Shown: positions 1 to 10,179 of the stretch, one piece after another
Numbering within the stretch: the first letter of the stretch is position 1
Layout: each line of letters opens with the position of its first letter
DNA from: Riptortus pedestris
Lineage: Eukaryota; Arthropoda; Insecta; Hemiptera; Alydidae
Length of the DNA: 64,000 nt
NCBI GenBank assembly: GCA_019009955.1
Contig: CM032229.1
Span: 2,537,001-2,601,000, forward strand
Direction of reading: 5' to 3'
Position numbers and translations under genes: made by a program
The notes under the pieces: generated by a model
The model's input: only the letters and a program-made list of their open reading frames with translations
Databases searched by the model: none
Told to the model about the DNA's origin: nothing

Positions 1-2
1 TG

Positions 3-446
3 AAGGCTTACCTTTGGAGCGGAAGCGTACTAGCGTATCCTGACTTCTCGGCTTCTTTCATCCTTGCAACCGACGCCTCGGCGACGGGGCTTGGAGCTGT
101 ACTTTCCCAGATCCACCATGGAGTGGAAAGACCCATCTCCTATGCTAGCAGGAAGTTATCAGAGACGGAACAGCGTTACAGCACGACAGAGCGGGAGCTG
201 CTAGCCGTAGTCTGGGCTGTTCGGCAATTTAGGTGTTATCTCTACGGGCGTGAATTTAAATTAATCACTGACCACGCCGCTATCAAATGGGCTCTCGGTC
301 TGAAGGATCCAACCTCTAGAATAAACCGCTGGAGAATCAAACTGGAGGAGTTCCAGTACGAACCTGTCTACCGGCCAGGTAAACTCCACCTTAACGCCGA
401 CGCTTTAAGCCGCCATGTGGCAGCGGTCGACCCCTTGGGAACCTGA
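3..446 (+). pseudogene. pol fragment: RNase H domain, Ty3/gypsy
   Basis: The frame is open from base 3 and has no true start, because the protein is cut by the window edge. The translation carries the reverse-transcriptase-linked RNase H signature: a TDASATGLGAVLSQ block (about nt 69-110), PISYASRKLS, the ERELLAVVWA helix and a LITDHAAIKWAL strand, ending with the ADALSR tail that joins RNase H to integrase in gypsy polyproteins. The domain removes the RNA strand of the RNA-DNA hybrid during reverse transcription in cytoplasmic particles. The frame is lost near 440 and the polyprotein continues in the frame of the next ORF, so a small indel separates RNase H from integrase. Family assignment is secure; the clade within Ty3/gypsy is not determined. 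Confidence 0.85.
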
Positions 447-1227
447 GAAGCGGGTAGGACAATCCTGGGATCGTAGCAAGATTATTCAAGCACAACAGTT
501 AGACAAGGGGTGCAGGGAGATTGTGAATAGCCTTGGGACGAGTATTATAAGCGACGAGGACGGCTTCCTTTTTCTCCGATCCGACGGAGAACCCCGAATG
601 CTTGTTCTGAGAGCCATGGTGGAATATATCCTTAGTCGGGCACATGATACCCCACTTGGTGGGCACCCGGGAATTGCCAGGACAAAACGGTTAATAGCAC
701 GCCAATATTACTGGTCGACTCTGGATAAGGACGTAAAGGAATATGTGGAAGGGTGCAGGTCCTGCGCTGGTAGGAAAACGCCGGCTCGGCATAGAACACC
801 TCTCGCAAATCCTAGGGAACCTTCGGAACCGTTCGAGGTTGTCTCCCTTGACATCGTAGGTCCCCTACCGACTACCTCCGGTACGAGGAAGCGCTACCTT
901 CTCACGTTCATTGGCCATTTTTCGAGATACGCCGAAGCCATTCCAATATGCAATCAAACGACGGACGAAGTGTGTAGGCAGTTCGTTACGAAGATCATAT
1001 CGCGACACGGCGCTCCTTCCTATCTTCTAACCGACCAAGGAACAAATTTTACGTCCTCACTGCTGAAGGAGGCATGTAGATTGCTTAAGATAACAAAGTT
1101 GCAGACAACGGCATACCATCCCCAATGTAACGGAATGTTGGAGCGATTCCATGGGACCCTCATGAATCACTCTCCCATTTTGTGCGCAAGGACGGACGGG
1201 ACTGGGATCGTTGGGTCCCATACGTAG
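415..1227 (+). pseudogene. pol fragment: integrase zinc-binding and core domains
   Basis: The first third has the HHCC zinc-binding module (His pair in HDTPLGGHPG, Cys pair in CRSCAG). It is followed by the rve core with the acidic triad visible: Asp in SLDIVGPL, Asp in LLTDQGTNF and Glu in NGMLERFHG. These residues insert the linear cDNA into chromosomal DNA. The reading frame departs from the true one just after ERFHGTLMN (about nt 1160-1170): the last ~20 residues are out-of-frame noise, and the native continuation is in the ORF starting at 1182. This is a single-base-class frameshift inside the integrase core, so the copy is inactive as read. Confidence 0.85.
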
Positions 1228-2018
1228 TCATGGCCTATAACAATACGCCTCATTCCTCGACGTCAGTCAGCCCGAATCGCGTCGTTTACGGGCGGGATGT
1301 CCGGGCACCATTCGACTGCGACACCAGCTTTAGGCGCAGTTCGAGGGACGATGTTGACGATTACTTAAAGAGATTGGCGGTACGTCTAAAGGAAGCGTGG
1401 TCGGTGGTTCTGAAGTCTTCCAAAAATGCCCAACAAATCAACAAACGTCACTACGACCGGAAAACAACAGACCTCGCCTTTCAAGTAGGACAGGCAGTTC
1501 TACTACACCAACCGGTTGTTCCTAAGGGCTACGCTGCTAAATTTTACCACCCGTGGCAAGGGCCATTTCACGTTTCGCGGCGGCTTGGGCCGGTCACGTA
1601 CGAAATTACAACCGCACAATGGCAGACAAAGGTAGTCCACGCCAACCGATTAAAGGCGTCACCGGTGATATCACGCGATTGTCCTAAATACCCATACCGA
1701 CCAACCCCACGGAATAATAGAGCTAGAGAATCGCGGTGTACTGGGGATGAAAGTATACTCCCTGACGACAACCAAGAGGTTTGGCCCGGTGAAAGTGAAG
1801 AGGACGATTATAACGTCCTCCCGGAAGAGGAGGCACATGATACTGAGGATGAGGATGGTCGTCCCCGTACTTTAGAGCCTCGTGAAGAACCGAGCATTTA
1901 CGACTCCTCTGTGGCCTCACAGGAGGACGAGGGGGTTATGGATCAGACCTGGGAGCCCCCGATCGAGCAACCGCCAATCCCAGAGAGGTCCCCGTATTTC
2001 TTGCGACCTCGCACATAA
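1182..2018 (+). pseudogene. pol fragment: integrase C-terminal part and acidic tail
   Basis: It continues the integrase after the frameshift. WVPYVVMAYNNTPHSSTSVSP is the usual post-core helix of gypsy integrases. A GPF/Y-like stretch (WQGPFHVSRRLGPVTYEI) and a long acidic, Pro-rich tail follow, ending SPYFLRPRT before the stop. The tail is commonly found at the end of arthropod gypsy pol and marks the end of the polyprotein. The annotated ATG is only an internal Met; the true protein would start far upstream. The frame is back in register with the RNase H ORF, so the two shifts (near 440 and near 1165) cancel. Confidence 0.8.
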
Positions 2019-3149
2019 TGGCCCCTTTCATAATGCGGGAGGTGCGGCCTGCTATTCTTGCGAGCGGTGGGGTTTACTTTACAAAACGGAACAATATTCG
2101 TCAGTGGCTCGATCTCTGGAATGACCGACACAGACCCACAACGACTTGGAAGGGGACATAACATGGCTGGCCCATGGAGCTTAACTAAACGTGTACATGA
2201 TGTATATATTGGTAAGATAAACCTAGTAATAAGGTCTATATTGTAAGTGTTAGAAAACCAAACCTTCCTGGTTAAACTGGTGGAGGCCATGGGTAGGGCG
2301 CCATAGGCCGGGCCAAGGCAGCAGCTACACAACTTCCACTGTGTTATCACGTGACGTTCCCCAACGAGAGCACCGCCAGACCTTCTCCATACACCCGCGC
2401 CGGCTTACCATCCTGATGTCAACAAGTCAACCTACGTAAGAAAAACGTGAACTGAGATGTTGTTGAGGGAATATCTCCAGTTCTTCGGCCATATGATGAA
2501 GGCTGAGCTGGAGGAAAGCGGACAAAGACTGCTCTAGGTATGTTCGCGAATATGCCTCCCACCCCTCTTTCATGGAGCTAGACGAGCTGCGGCGCACGTT
2601 AGGAGCAGAGGAGACCTACGTTGCTACGACTGCAGGCAGCGGTGTTGCTTGGGTAGTAACTACCGCGGTAATACTCTACTGCAGGTTACGGAGAGACATG
2701 TAAATGCAGAGGCCTTCCCTGCAATCAGACTACGGGACATCTCCAGCTCCAGCAGCCAGGCGTATTCATTGGCCAACGGGGGAGGAAGCTGTATAAAAGT
2801 TGTATTGGCAACTTTTGTTTGTGGGGGAATAGTGTGGTGTAGTCATTGTGTTAGATATAGAACAGCGTTATGTAATTAGAGCGAGAAGCGGGGGACAAGG
2901 CAAAAAGGAGACTGCTGACGAATGCGCTACTGGAAATTGGGGCGCATTGTGTCGTTAGGATTGAGAGAGAGTGGATAGTCTTGCTATGCTAGTATTACAG
3001 TGCATTCTGCTTGCCTTGGCCCCCAGCGGTATGTCTGTTATAATATAATTAGTGTTAAGTCTTAGTTTCTGTTGTAAGGTGTAGTATAGGTATGTGTGTG
3101 TGTATGTATATGTATAACATAGATATAGTATAGTAGATAAGTCAGCTTC
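2019..3149 (+). other. post-pol region with putative 3' LTR
   Basis: There is no credible gene here. It follows the pol stop and should hold the polypurine tract and 3' LTR. A TATA-like TATAAAAG at 2792-2799 suits an LTR U3/R promoter, and a TG-rich tract (3090-3118) ends in ATAACA, a possible LTR end. Without the 5' LTR these limits are guesses. Small ORFs here (e.g. 2649-2879) look spurious. Confidence 0.4.
2792..2799 (+). promoter_or_regulatory. TATA-like box in the putative LTR
   Basis: TATAAAAG lies in a GC-mixed stretch downstream of pol, positioned as an LTR core promoter would be. Based on motif and context only. Confidence 0.3.
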
Positions 3150-3596
3150 TATGTATATATTTTATAAATATATCTGTGTACCAACCAGCCATGTGTGTGC
3201 CTTACCGAGTAGCCAACATGACATGCATATATTCGGAAAACCCAATAGGAAACGAAATATACCTATTATAATTATGTTCAAAATGTTGTTATGTTTTGTT
3301 AATAGGGAACGAAATATCGCTATTTTTAATTTCTGGTTTCCCTTATACCCCCTACTCCTGTTCGTCTCAGAGGATATTAATATAGCCTAAAGTCTAAGTT
3401 GGGTTAGTAGTAATATACATACCAAGTTTCATAAAATTCGGTTCAGCCGTTTATGCGTGAAAAGGTAACAAACAAACATACACGAAAGAAACAAAAAGCA
3501 GTTATGGTGTCTATGACATGTGAAACGAAAAGTTATCGTGAAATTTCGCGAAAAAAATCAATGTACAGACAGAGGTTACAATTTAATATATATATC
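3150..3596 (+). repeat. family-B repeat, 5'-truncated copy
   Basis: It shares long near-identical blocks with copies at 52.8-56.3 kb, 57.4-58.85 kb and 62.35-63.7 kb: the AACGAAATATCGCTATTT block, the ACTCCTGTTCGTCTCAGA block, a TTCGGTTCAGCCGTTTATG block followed by an AACAAACA run, and a 3' block ending in GTTACAATTT plus TA repeats. It lacks the 5' head (ACTAGCTAAGGTACCCGG) seen in the full copies. Non-coding. Confidence 0.8.
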
Positions 3597-3605
3597 CTCC
3601 TTACT

Positions 3606-4361
3606 ATTTTCTGAATTCCTCACGGTTTCGTTTTTCTGCAGGCAGACTGAACTGAAATGGTTCAGCTCCTTACATTTAAAGCATGTTTTTCCATAAGCTT
3701 GGCAGTTGGTAGCACCTCTATTATGCTGGCCGCCACAAAACCAGTAACTAAACCCTGGCCTTAATTGCGAAATACGAGTTATGTACAGTTTTTTCTTGAT
3801 CTATTTCTTTCATTTTTAATGCTAAAATCTCAGCTTGCTCATCTGTTACACTTATCTCTATTGCTTGCTTCAATGTCAATGATTTTTTGGCTAATAGTCT
3901 TTTTCATATTCAAGAATTGGAAATCCCTCCGACCAAGCGACCGCGTATCAAATTGTCTTCTATTTCAAGTTTTCAAAACAGCTCTACAAAATTATCAAAT
4001 GAACACCTGGTAGCCAACTCATGAAGCCGATTGATAAAATCTCTGTAGGATGCTTAGTTGCACTATTAAAAAACTAACCGCTCATAGGTTACATTTTGTT
4101 GTCGCTAAAATAATTATCGACGGAGAATTATGACATCAATTGTTGCATCAGGTTCGCATATCTTTCAAATTAGCTTCAGTCTATATTGGCCTATAACCGA
4201 ACAAAAAGCTAACATTACCTTTGGGGTTAGCTTGGATGCCTTTGGCCCTCTGCAAGCATGATGTAGTTCTCCCATTGCAGCTTGAACAGCTCCCAGTTCT
4301 CTCCTGCATTATCCTTGTTTGAAAAGTCAAATGGTTCTGGTAAAGGAATATTACTTATCAT
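3606..4361 (-). pseudogene. gag relic of a Ty3/gypsy element
   Basis: On the minus strand, from the ATG at 4361, translation gives ISNIPLPEPFDFSN then NWELFKLQWENYIMLAEG, the N-terminal Gag block of many insect gypsy elements. After a deletion the same strand gives LTLKQAIEISVTDEQAE, and then a zinc-knuckle block CFKCKELNHFSSVC (about 3650-3700) preceded by CGGQHNRGATNCQAYGKT. Gag packages element RNA. Several stops and shifts separate the pieces, so this is a dead fragment with no pol or LTR attached. It sits 0.6 kb upstream of the large secreted-protein gene, in the opposite orientation. Confidence 0.75.
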
Positions 4362-4941
4362 TTTCTTCAATTGTTAGCATTCACCTGACACCATGTTCTT
4401 AATCACAAATAAGGTTTAGAATGTTTAATCAGAATGTTACTTTTTAATATTCAAGTCATAACTGCAAAAACAAAAGCCTATCTTGCGAATCTACAAAACA
4501 TATGTTTTACACCTAACCTATATCTCACAATTGCAAGGAAATATAAATATAACAATCTTTCATTTTAATATTCACTCCCTAACATAAACATAAACAATGC
4601 AATCAAATCAGTTGTGCGTTTCATGTTTTAATGTTTCATTTATATTATACCATTTTTGAGTTGTGTTTTTAAATAAATTTTTAATTGTTTCAGTTGAAGG
4701 AGCTCTATTCATAGTTTCGGCTAGGACATCTAACGTTTCACGTAGAACGTGGATTTCCTCGGTCCATTCCTTCCAGTAAATTCGGATACCAACATTATAA
4801 TTTTTTGGAGAATAGCGTAGTGGACAGGTGGAGTGTTGGTTCGTAAAGAAGTCACCACAAGCATTTGTCCGTTGAAGAACGGGTTCATGAAGATTTAAAA
4901 ATCCGTTCTTCAGGAATTTGGTGTTCTTGCATAGTTAAACA
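4362..4941 (+). other. upstream region of the 1703-residue gene
   Basis: AT-rich and without an ORF. A polypyrimidine-AG splice-acceptor-like site ends at 4693 (TTTTTAATTGTTTCAG), after which base composition becomes more balanced, as in a 5' UTR exon. This suggests a 5' UTR intron whose donor and promoter lie further upstream or within this AT-rich stretch. No convincing TATA or initiator was found. Confidence 0.35.
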
Positions 4942-7900
4942 ATGTTTAAGTCACGGCAGAGTTCATCATTCCTGTGGCTTTTAGTCCTTTTCGGTGGAGC
5001 TAACTCCAATTTAACAAGCAGGGAAATCATAGATATAATCAAAGTGGCTGAAGAGTTCATCAAGAGAGCTCAAAACCAAAGCATTACACTCTTGATGGCG
5101 GCTCAAGAATCGTGGAAAGGTGACGTGAGGGATTACGTCTTCGATTCGGAAGATTTCAACACGAGTATCATACACAGGGGCTTGCCCCGCGAGATGGTAG
5201 ACAGGAAAACAGGGGGACTGTTCTACGACTATCCTCGCTTCCAGACCTACGACACTCCAGGACCTTTCACAGACCAGATGCAGCTCTTCCACAACATGCT
5301 ACTCAAAGCTGCCGGAGGCAATGTCAAGTTGATTTATGTTTTACCCTTTGAAATAGAAATCCGTAAATTCAGAAGGTTCGTCCTGAATATTGTATCTAAT
5401 ACATACAAGGCTTTTGGTGTAACAGATGCAAGAGTGTTCAAAGACAACATGGGCCTGATAGGAAGTGGGTACGTCTATGGTTCCGGTGGCTTGTTGGTAC
5501 AGAATAGGGAGATCTACATAGAGAGAGCTGGAAAAGAGTTGCAGAAACTTATGGACTATTTCATAGATTATCCTGACTCTTATGACGTACCTTCTAAGGA
5601 GTTTCTTCTTGACTTCATGGAGATCCTAACAGAGAGGGAGAACCATAAGTACATAAAGATAACTACAATGGCCTTCCATGAACAAGACAGGCTAGATATT
5701 GATGAGAAGGTTACAATCAGAAAGTTCATTGACAAATTGAAGTTTTCCAAAGTCCCTTTGAATAATTCCACGATGGATGCTGGTATTCGTATAGCCCAAG
5801 AGCTTGCTGACGAAATCAATGAAGCGACCAAATCAACAATCACCAAACTGGGGGAAGAGTTGACTGACAAATACACAATAATTGACGATAACAATATGGA
5901 TTTAGTAGAAGATTATAATAGATTAAAAAATGCACGCGTATTGTTCGACAAACTAAAGCATGAAAACTTCTCATCACTTAATGATGTTGCAGAAAAGATG
6001 GCCATTTTGGCGAAGGAAATTAATATGGATAGTTTGGCTCCCACTATTAGAGGGCTCTTGACAAATCAAGATATGATGAACGATTTGGAGGCTTTTACTG
6101 AAACATCTCTTGTTGACGAGTCTCAGTGGATCTCGGGGTTGGACGACTTCAATACATTCTTGCATCAATCAGAGAAATGGAGCTCTTTTTTAATTCATTT
6201 ATATGATCAACTACCATTGTTAATAGTGGAAAGTAACATCAATGTTGACGATTATCTGTCAAAAATCTATCCATTGCTATTGAATGATCCTAAACATAAA
6301 ATTAAAGTACGAGATCTTGGTTTGGAAGAACTACTCAAGACAAAAAGAATGAAGAAAAAATCAAAGAGAAACACTGCCCTCAAGAATGCCTATGAAGAAG
6401 TATTGGAAATGGAAGTTGAGGAAGAAAAGATATATTCCTTGCAAACATCAATTATAAGTTCCGATGTCAAAACAAAAGTAAAGTTCGTCGATTCAAGTTT
6501 TGTTCAAATCATTGGTAAGGTTGTGAAGGCAAGTGAAGTGGCCAAGGAAACATATAATAAGTCCATTAGTCAAATTGATGTGTTTGTAATGGATACATTT
6601 ATTGTAGACGTTGATTTAAACTACACTGGAGAGGAAGTGACGCTGAACATCATTGCCAATAAATGGGACATTCAAGGTAACAGGAAGATAATTTTAGAAG
6701 GAGAAGACGCTCCAGATGTGAATGAAGATGAAGAAGAAAAGGAAAAAGTGGAAGAGGAAGAAGAAAAGAAAAAAGGGGAAGAGAAAGATAAAAATAAAAA
6801 TGAAGACAAAGAAAAGGAAGAAGAGAAGATCAAAATAGAAAAACAGTATACCGAATTAGATGGAGCTCCAGGACTGCCCGGAGGTCCAGGGGGACATTTC
6901 CTAGGCATTGCTGTCGAGATGGAAGGTGGGACCGTCACTTTCTCCACGCTAGGAGGAAGGGGAGGGCGAGGTCTGGACGGAACTAAAGGTAAGGATGGGG
7001 ATAATGGCTCCGCGTCCAAGGCATTCAACTGGAAAAGATTCAAAGAATGCACGTCCTGGTTCAGCACGACAGAAACGAGTTATTTTCCTGAAGACGATGG
7101 TAAGACTTACTATCCAGTTAATAATGACTTGAATTTATGGCTACTTTTGCAAGCTTGGGCTCTAAATGGGACTGATGGAAAACCTGGACAGGATGGAGGA
7201 AATGGAGGCAAAGAAGGGCATGGTGGTAATCCTGGGAATGGAACAGTAATTGCTAATATTGGCGATGACAAATTGTATCTTATTGATGCTGTTTATAGAC
7301 ATGGATCACCTGGGAAAGGCATGCCAGGTGGGAGAGGAGGAAAGCATGCTAATGGGCCATTTATGGGTTGTTTTTTTTCATATACTTTTTGCATCATGAT
7401 ACCACCTAAACCTGGTCACCGTGGCAAGGCAAAGGACGGGGAACCGGGTAAAGATGGTGAAAATGATTACAGAATGAAACAGCCAAAGAAAGTACGGCCT
7501 TACGCCCATTACAAAGCAGTCAACCGGTTTAAGATGGTCATCAGGGAACAACTAAAGGATAGTATAAAGAAAGACGACTTAATGTTGTTCCTTCAGAGAG
7601 TAGAAGAAAACCCACGAGTAAGATCATTATACGACCACTTGGCTTTCATTGACGAACTGAAGACTTTAGAGGAGCAGTTTCATCTCATGTATAACCACAT
7701 CGATTTGCTACCATTTTATGAGTCTCTTTTAAATAGAACTGAACTATATTCAGACTCATTTGGGTCACACTCTAGTAGAGATATTAAGTTAACCCTTACT
7801 TCTGTCTACACAGCAACCTTCAGTAAAGTTTGTCTCTTGAGGAACAATGTTAAGAGATACATGATAGTGGACGTGCACTATTTCTTATCAAAACTTCTCG

Positions 7901-10053
7901 AGGAAATAAAGGTTATTGAAAAGGTTGGGAAGGAAGTGATGATTCATAATCAGGTGAAGGAGTACACACAGGAAATCGAAGAAGAAATTGAAATGTCTAA
8001 TGACATCATTATCGGAAACCTCGTTCCTGAAATAGAAGCCACATTGAAGGAGTTAGAAATGCACTGGGAAGTAGTGAAAGAAGAAACAGCAAGAGCAAAA
8101 ATAGAAAAAAAAATCAGCGACCAGCAAGCTGAAGCTCGTGTAAAGAATACTCAATTGCGGAAATTTTTATCGCTGGGTGCACAGTTGATAATGAACAGAA
8201 TGCTAGTCGTGGTTGATTTTGCAAAAGCTTTTTCTAAAGGTGGAGGAAAAGGTTTGGGGAAGATACTCGGCAAGAAAGGAGGCGTGTTCGATTCCGTTAC
8301 AAAACATGTCCAGAAGGGTATAGAATATGCCAAAGGAACCGCTAATGATATAGTGACCGGGATAAGCAAGATAGCAGAAAAAACGTTCAAATTTCTAGAT
8401 AAGCCACTAAAGGAGGTTAAAAAGGCTCTTGGGACAGCATTGAACTATCTAGGAAATAAATTGAATACACAGATAGGGAAATTAAAAGAGGTCCTAGGTC
8501 CGCCTCTCAGGAGTGTGATTAATGACTTTAAGGAAGTTTCAAAAGACGTGAACAATTATATTAAGGATTTACATGAAGATATTAAGAACAGTGCTAAAGA
8601 AATGTATGAAATAACAAAGAATAGAATAAATGATATTAAAGAAAGAGCAAAACGGAATTTAAGTGAAATGAAAGATAAAATTAAAAAACTCCCGCTTGAA
8701 TCATTATCGATGAAAGCTCAAGACATTGCAAATGAGATTGACATTTATGTTACAAATGAATTCATTCTTATCGGAATTGATTCGTTATTCGGGGATTATG
8801 ATAATAGCCTAGTAAAAATTAATTCTGTTACTTCAGAGAATTTCGATGGTATGGAAAATGAATTAAAGACTTATATAAATAGTGCTTCTAAGGATTCTCC
8901 TGTAGAGCTGACAATCACTAAATTTAATATTAAGAAAATGATGACGGACGTAAGACACGAAATAAATAAAATGCTCGCAGCCTCAGAACGACAGGCAGAT
9001 ATTGATCAGTGTTTTGAAAAATTAATAAGTTTAGTTGACACAATTATAGACATATTCGAGAAGATAAAGAATAACGAAGATCAGATTAAGTTAGCTCACC
9101 TCTCGGGCAATTTACAATCTGCACAGAACATCTGGGACGTCTCCGACAAAACATTGTACAACTCCTTAAACGAGCTGACGTACATCTCGAAAACCAGTAG
9201 TTTAATAGTTGATTACAACAGAGCCCTGGATGCATTCAAGCAGTATGTCTTCCCGTTCGCACATCACTTCCTGGCAGAATTCGCGTCGCTACCTTCCGTG
9301 GAAGTCGGCCAAGACTTGAAGGATTTGTTGTTTACAATTATTCCACAGATTGAGAAACTATATTCTACATTAGACGACTGGATATACAGTATTACTCCTC
9401 ACGACACATATATTTTTCAAGACGTATTGTTTACTGATTTCGACTATATCCCATTTTATACTTTCCCATATTCTTTGTACAATTCGACAATAAAGCAGTT
9501 GCTCCTAGGGAAGGCTATACTCCTTAAGCCTGATTTGAGTAAAGGTGTCAACGATGAAGCAATAAAATTCAATAAAATCGGAATTAATTTAAAGCTCCGG
9601 AATAAGAAGAGACAACGAGCCTTCGACCATGCCCTTGCTTATTACGATATTGAAATGGTCCACAAAGGTAATAACTATTTCAGATGTGCTCGCCGTTATT
9701 TCCTTATTGTCAGCGAAGAACTCTCTATCTGTTATTCGTACGACAAGAACATCGATGGGAACCCTCTCAGGACCAATTCGGTCTACGACAAGATAGCGAA
9801 GAACGACTTCTTCCTCAGCCCTTATGCATTCTGGACTATTAAACTGGAGAATGTTGTTGATGACAATAATTACCTGGAGAAGTACCTGGACGAGCCGATG
9901 GACATACTCCTGGAAGGTGTAGGCCAGTTTGTAGAAATGAATGATGATCTTGCGAAAGTATGTAATGGACCTTTACAAAAATATTATTTTGAGTTTGACA
10001 AAGATAAAAATCTAAACGAAATAATAATAGCAGCACAGACTACCAGAAAATAA
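4942..10053 (+). CDS. giant secreted protein with Gly-rich collagen-like centre and amphipathic helices, unrecognised
   Basis: Uninterrupted 1703-codon ORF. The start is well supported: an in-frame TAA lies two codons upstream, the context is AAACAATG, and the first ~22 residues form a signal peptide (basic start, then SFLWLLVLFGGANS). In order: an alpha/beta-looking N-terminal region (~25-590) with few Cys; a Lys/Glu run (~596-634); a Gly-rich part (~640-845) with short Gly-X-Y-like stretches such as GKPGQDGGNGG broken by a non-collagen insert; charged helical segments (~860-1095); a GGGKGLGKILGKKGG hinge (~1101-1115); a long run of amphipathic helices (~1118-1250); and a C-terminal domain (~1400-1700) rich in Tyr and Phe. 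No transmembrane segment or catalytic motif was recognised. It is not a typical collagen, because triplets are interrupted and few. An extracellular structural, glandular or salivary role is inference only. There is no repeat content inside and none of the frame damage seen in its neighbours. Confidence 0.85.
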   Translation: MFKSRQSSSFLWLLVLFGGANSNLTSREIIDIIKVAEEFIKRAQNQSITLLMAAQESWKGDVRDYVFDSEDFNTSIIHRGLPREMVDRKTGGLFYDYPRFQTYDTPGPFTDQMQLFHNMLLKAAGGNVKLIYVLPFEIEIRKFRRFVLNIVSNTYKAFGVTDARVFKDNMGLIGSGYVYGSGGLLVQNREIYIERAGKELQKLMDYFIDYPDSYDVPSKEFLLDFMEILTERENHKYIKITTMAFHEQDRLDIDEKVTIRKFIDKLKFSKVPLNNSTMDAGIRIAQELADEINEATKSTITKLGEELTDKYTIIDDNNMDLVEDYNRLKNARVLFDKLKHENFSSLNDVAEKMAILAKEINMDSLAPTIRGLLTNQDMMNDLEAFTETSLVDESQWISGLDDFNTFLHQSEKWSSFLIHLYDQLPLLIVESNINVDDYLSKIYPLLLNDPKHKIKVRDLGLEELLKTKRMKKKSKRNTALKNAYEEVLEMEVEEEKIYSLQTSIISSDVKTKVKFVDSSFVQIIGKVVKASEVAKETYNKSISQIDVFVMDTFIVDVDLNYTGEEVTLNIIANKWDIQGNRKIILEGEDAPDVNEDEEEKEKVEEEEEKKKGEEKDKNKNEDKEKEEEKIKIEKQYTELDGAPGLPGGPGGHFLGIAVEMEGGTVTFSTLGGRGGRGLDGTKGKDGDNGSASKAFNWKRFKECTSWFSTTETSYFPEDDGKTYYPVNNDLNLWLLLQAWALNGTDGKPGQDGGNGGKEGHGGNPGNGTVIANIGDDKLYLIDAVYRHGSPGKGMPGGRGGKHANGPFMGCFFSYTFCIMIPPKPGHRGKAKDGEPGKDGENDYRMKQPKKVRPYAHYKAVNRFKMVIREQLKDSIKKDDLMLFLQRVEENPRVRSLYDHLAFIDELKTLEEQFHLMYNHIDLLPFYESLLNRTELYSDSFGSHSSRDIKLTLTSVYTATFSKVCLLRNNVKRYMIVDVHYFLSKLLEEIKVIEKVGKEVMIHNQVKEYTQEIEEEIEMSNDIIIGNLVPEIEATLKELEMHWEVVKEETARAKIEKKISDQQAEARVKNTQLRKFLSLGAQLIMNRMLVVVDFAKAFSKGGGKGLGKILGKKGGVFDSVTKHVQKGIEYAKGTANDIVTGISKIAEKTFKFLDKPLKEVKKALGTALNYLGNKLNTQIGKLKEVLGPPLRSVINDFKEVSKDVNNYIKDLHEDIKNSAKEMYEITKNRINDIKERAKRNLSEMKDKIKKLPLESLSMKAQDIANEIDIYVTNEFILIGIDSLFGDYDNSLVKINSVTSENFDGMENELKTYINSASKDSPVELTITKFNIKKMMTDVRHEINKMLAASERQADIDQCFEKLISLVDTIIDIFEKIKNNEDQIKLAHLSGNLQSAQNIWDVSDKTLYNSLNELTYISKTSSLIVDYNRALDAFKQYVFPFAHHFLAEFASLPSVEVGQDLKDLLFTIIPQIEKLYSTLDDWIYSITPHDTYIFQDVLFTDFDYIPFYTFPYSLYNSTIKQLLLGKAILLKPDLSKGVNDEAIKFNKIGINLKLRNKKRQRAFDHALAYYDIEMVHKGNNYFRCARRYFLIVSEELSICYSYDKNIDGNPLRTNSVYDKIAKNDFFLSPYAFWTIKLENVVDDNNYLEKYLDEPMDILLEGVGQFVEMNDDLAKVCNGPLQKYYFEFDKDKNLNEIIIAAQTTRK

Positions 10054-10092
10054 TATGCGACAAGTATTTATGTAATTATGCATTATTTACAA

Positions 10093-10095
<3 letters not shown>

Positions 10096-10131
<36 letters not shown>
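10096..10131. repeat. (TA)n microsatellite in the 3' flank
   Basis: About 18 perfect TA dinucleotides start ~43 bases after the stop of the 1703-residue gene, probably within its 3' UTR. Confidence 0.95.
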
Positions 10132-10133
<2 letters not shown>

Positions 10134-10142
10134 GTTATTAAA

Positions 10143-10179
10143 AATAAATTAAATTGTATATGTGGTATTTAACAATAAA
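10143..10179 (+). terminator. candidate polyadenylation signals
   Basis: AATAAA occurs at 10143-10148 and 10174-10179, 90-126 bases after the stop codon and followed by a T-rich stretch at 10190-10197. This is the expected arrangement for 3'-end processing of the upstream gene. Motif evidence only. Confidence 0.5.

Larger units (their letters stand above)
1..3120 (+). mobile_element. Ty3/gypsy LTR retrotransposon, 3' half (cut by the window edge)
   Basis: The sequence opens inside pol and runs RNase H, integrase zinc-binding domain, integrase core and integrase C-terminus, the Ty3/gypsy order. Coding ends at 2018. A putative 3' LTR lies somewhere in 2020-3120, but its partner is outside the window, so its ends cannot be fixed. 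The coding region uses three successive frames (junctions near 440 and 1165), so this copy is dead unless the shifts are sequencing errors. No env ORF follows integrase. Confidence 0.85.

Noticed and set aside
2058..2350. Short ORFs on both strands after gypsy pol
   Set aside because: They overlap each other in the untranslated or LTR region with no recognisable domain.
6672..7067. 131-codon antisense ORF in the giant gene
   Set aside because: Ser/Phe/Pro-rich shadow of the Lys/Glu and Gly-rich codons on the plus strand.
6860..7470. True collagen triple-helix domain
   Set aside because: Gly-X-Y triplets are few and broken by a non-repetitive insert; collagen-like is as far as the sequence goes.
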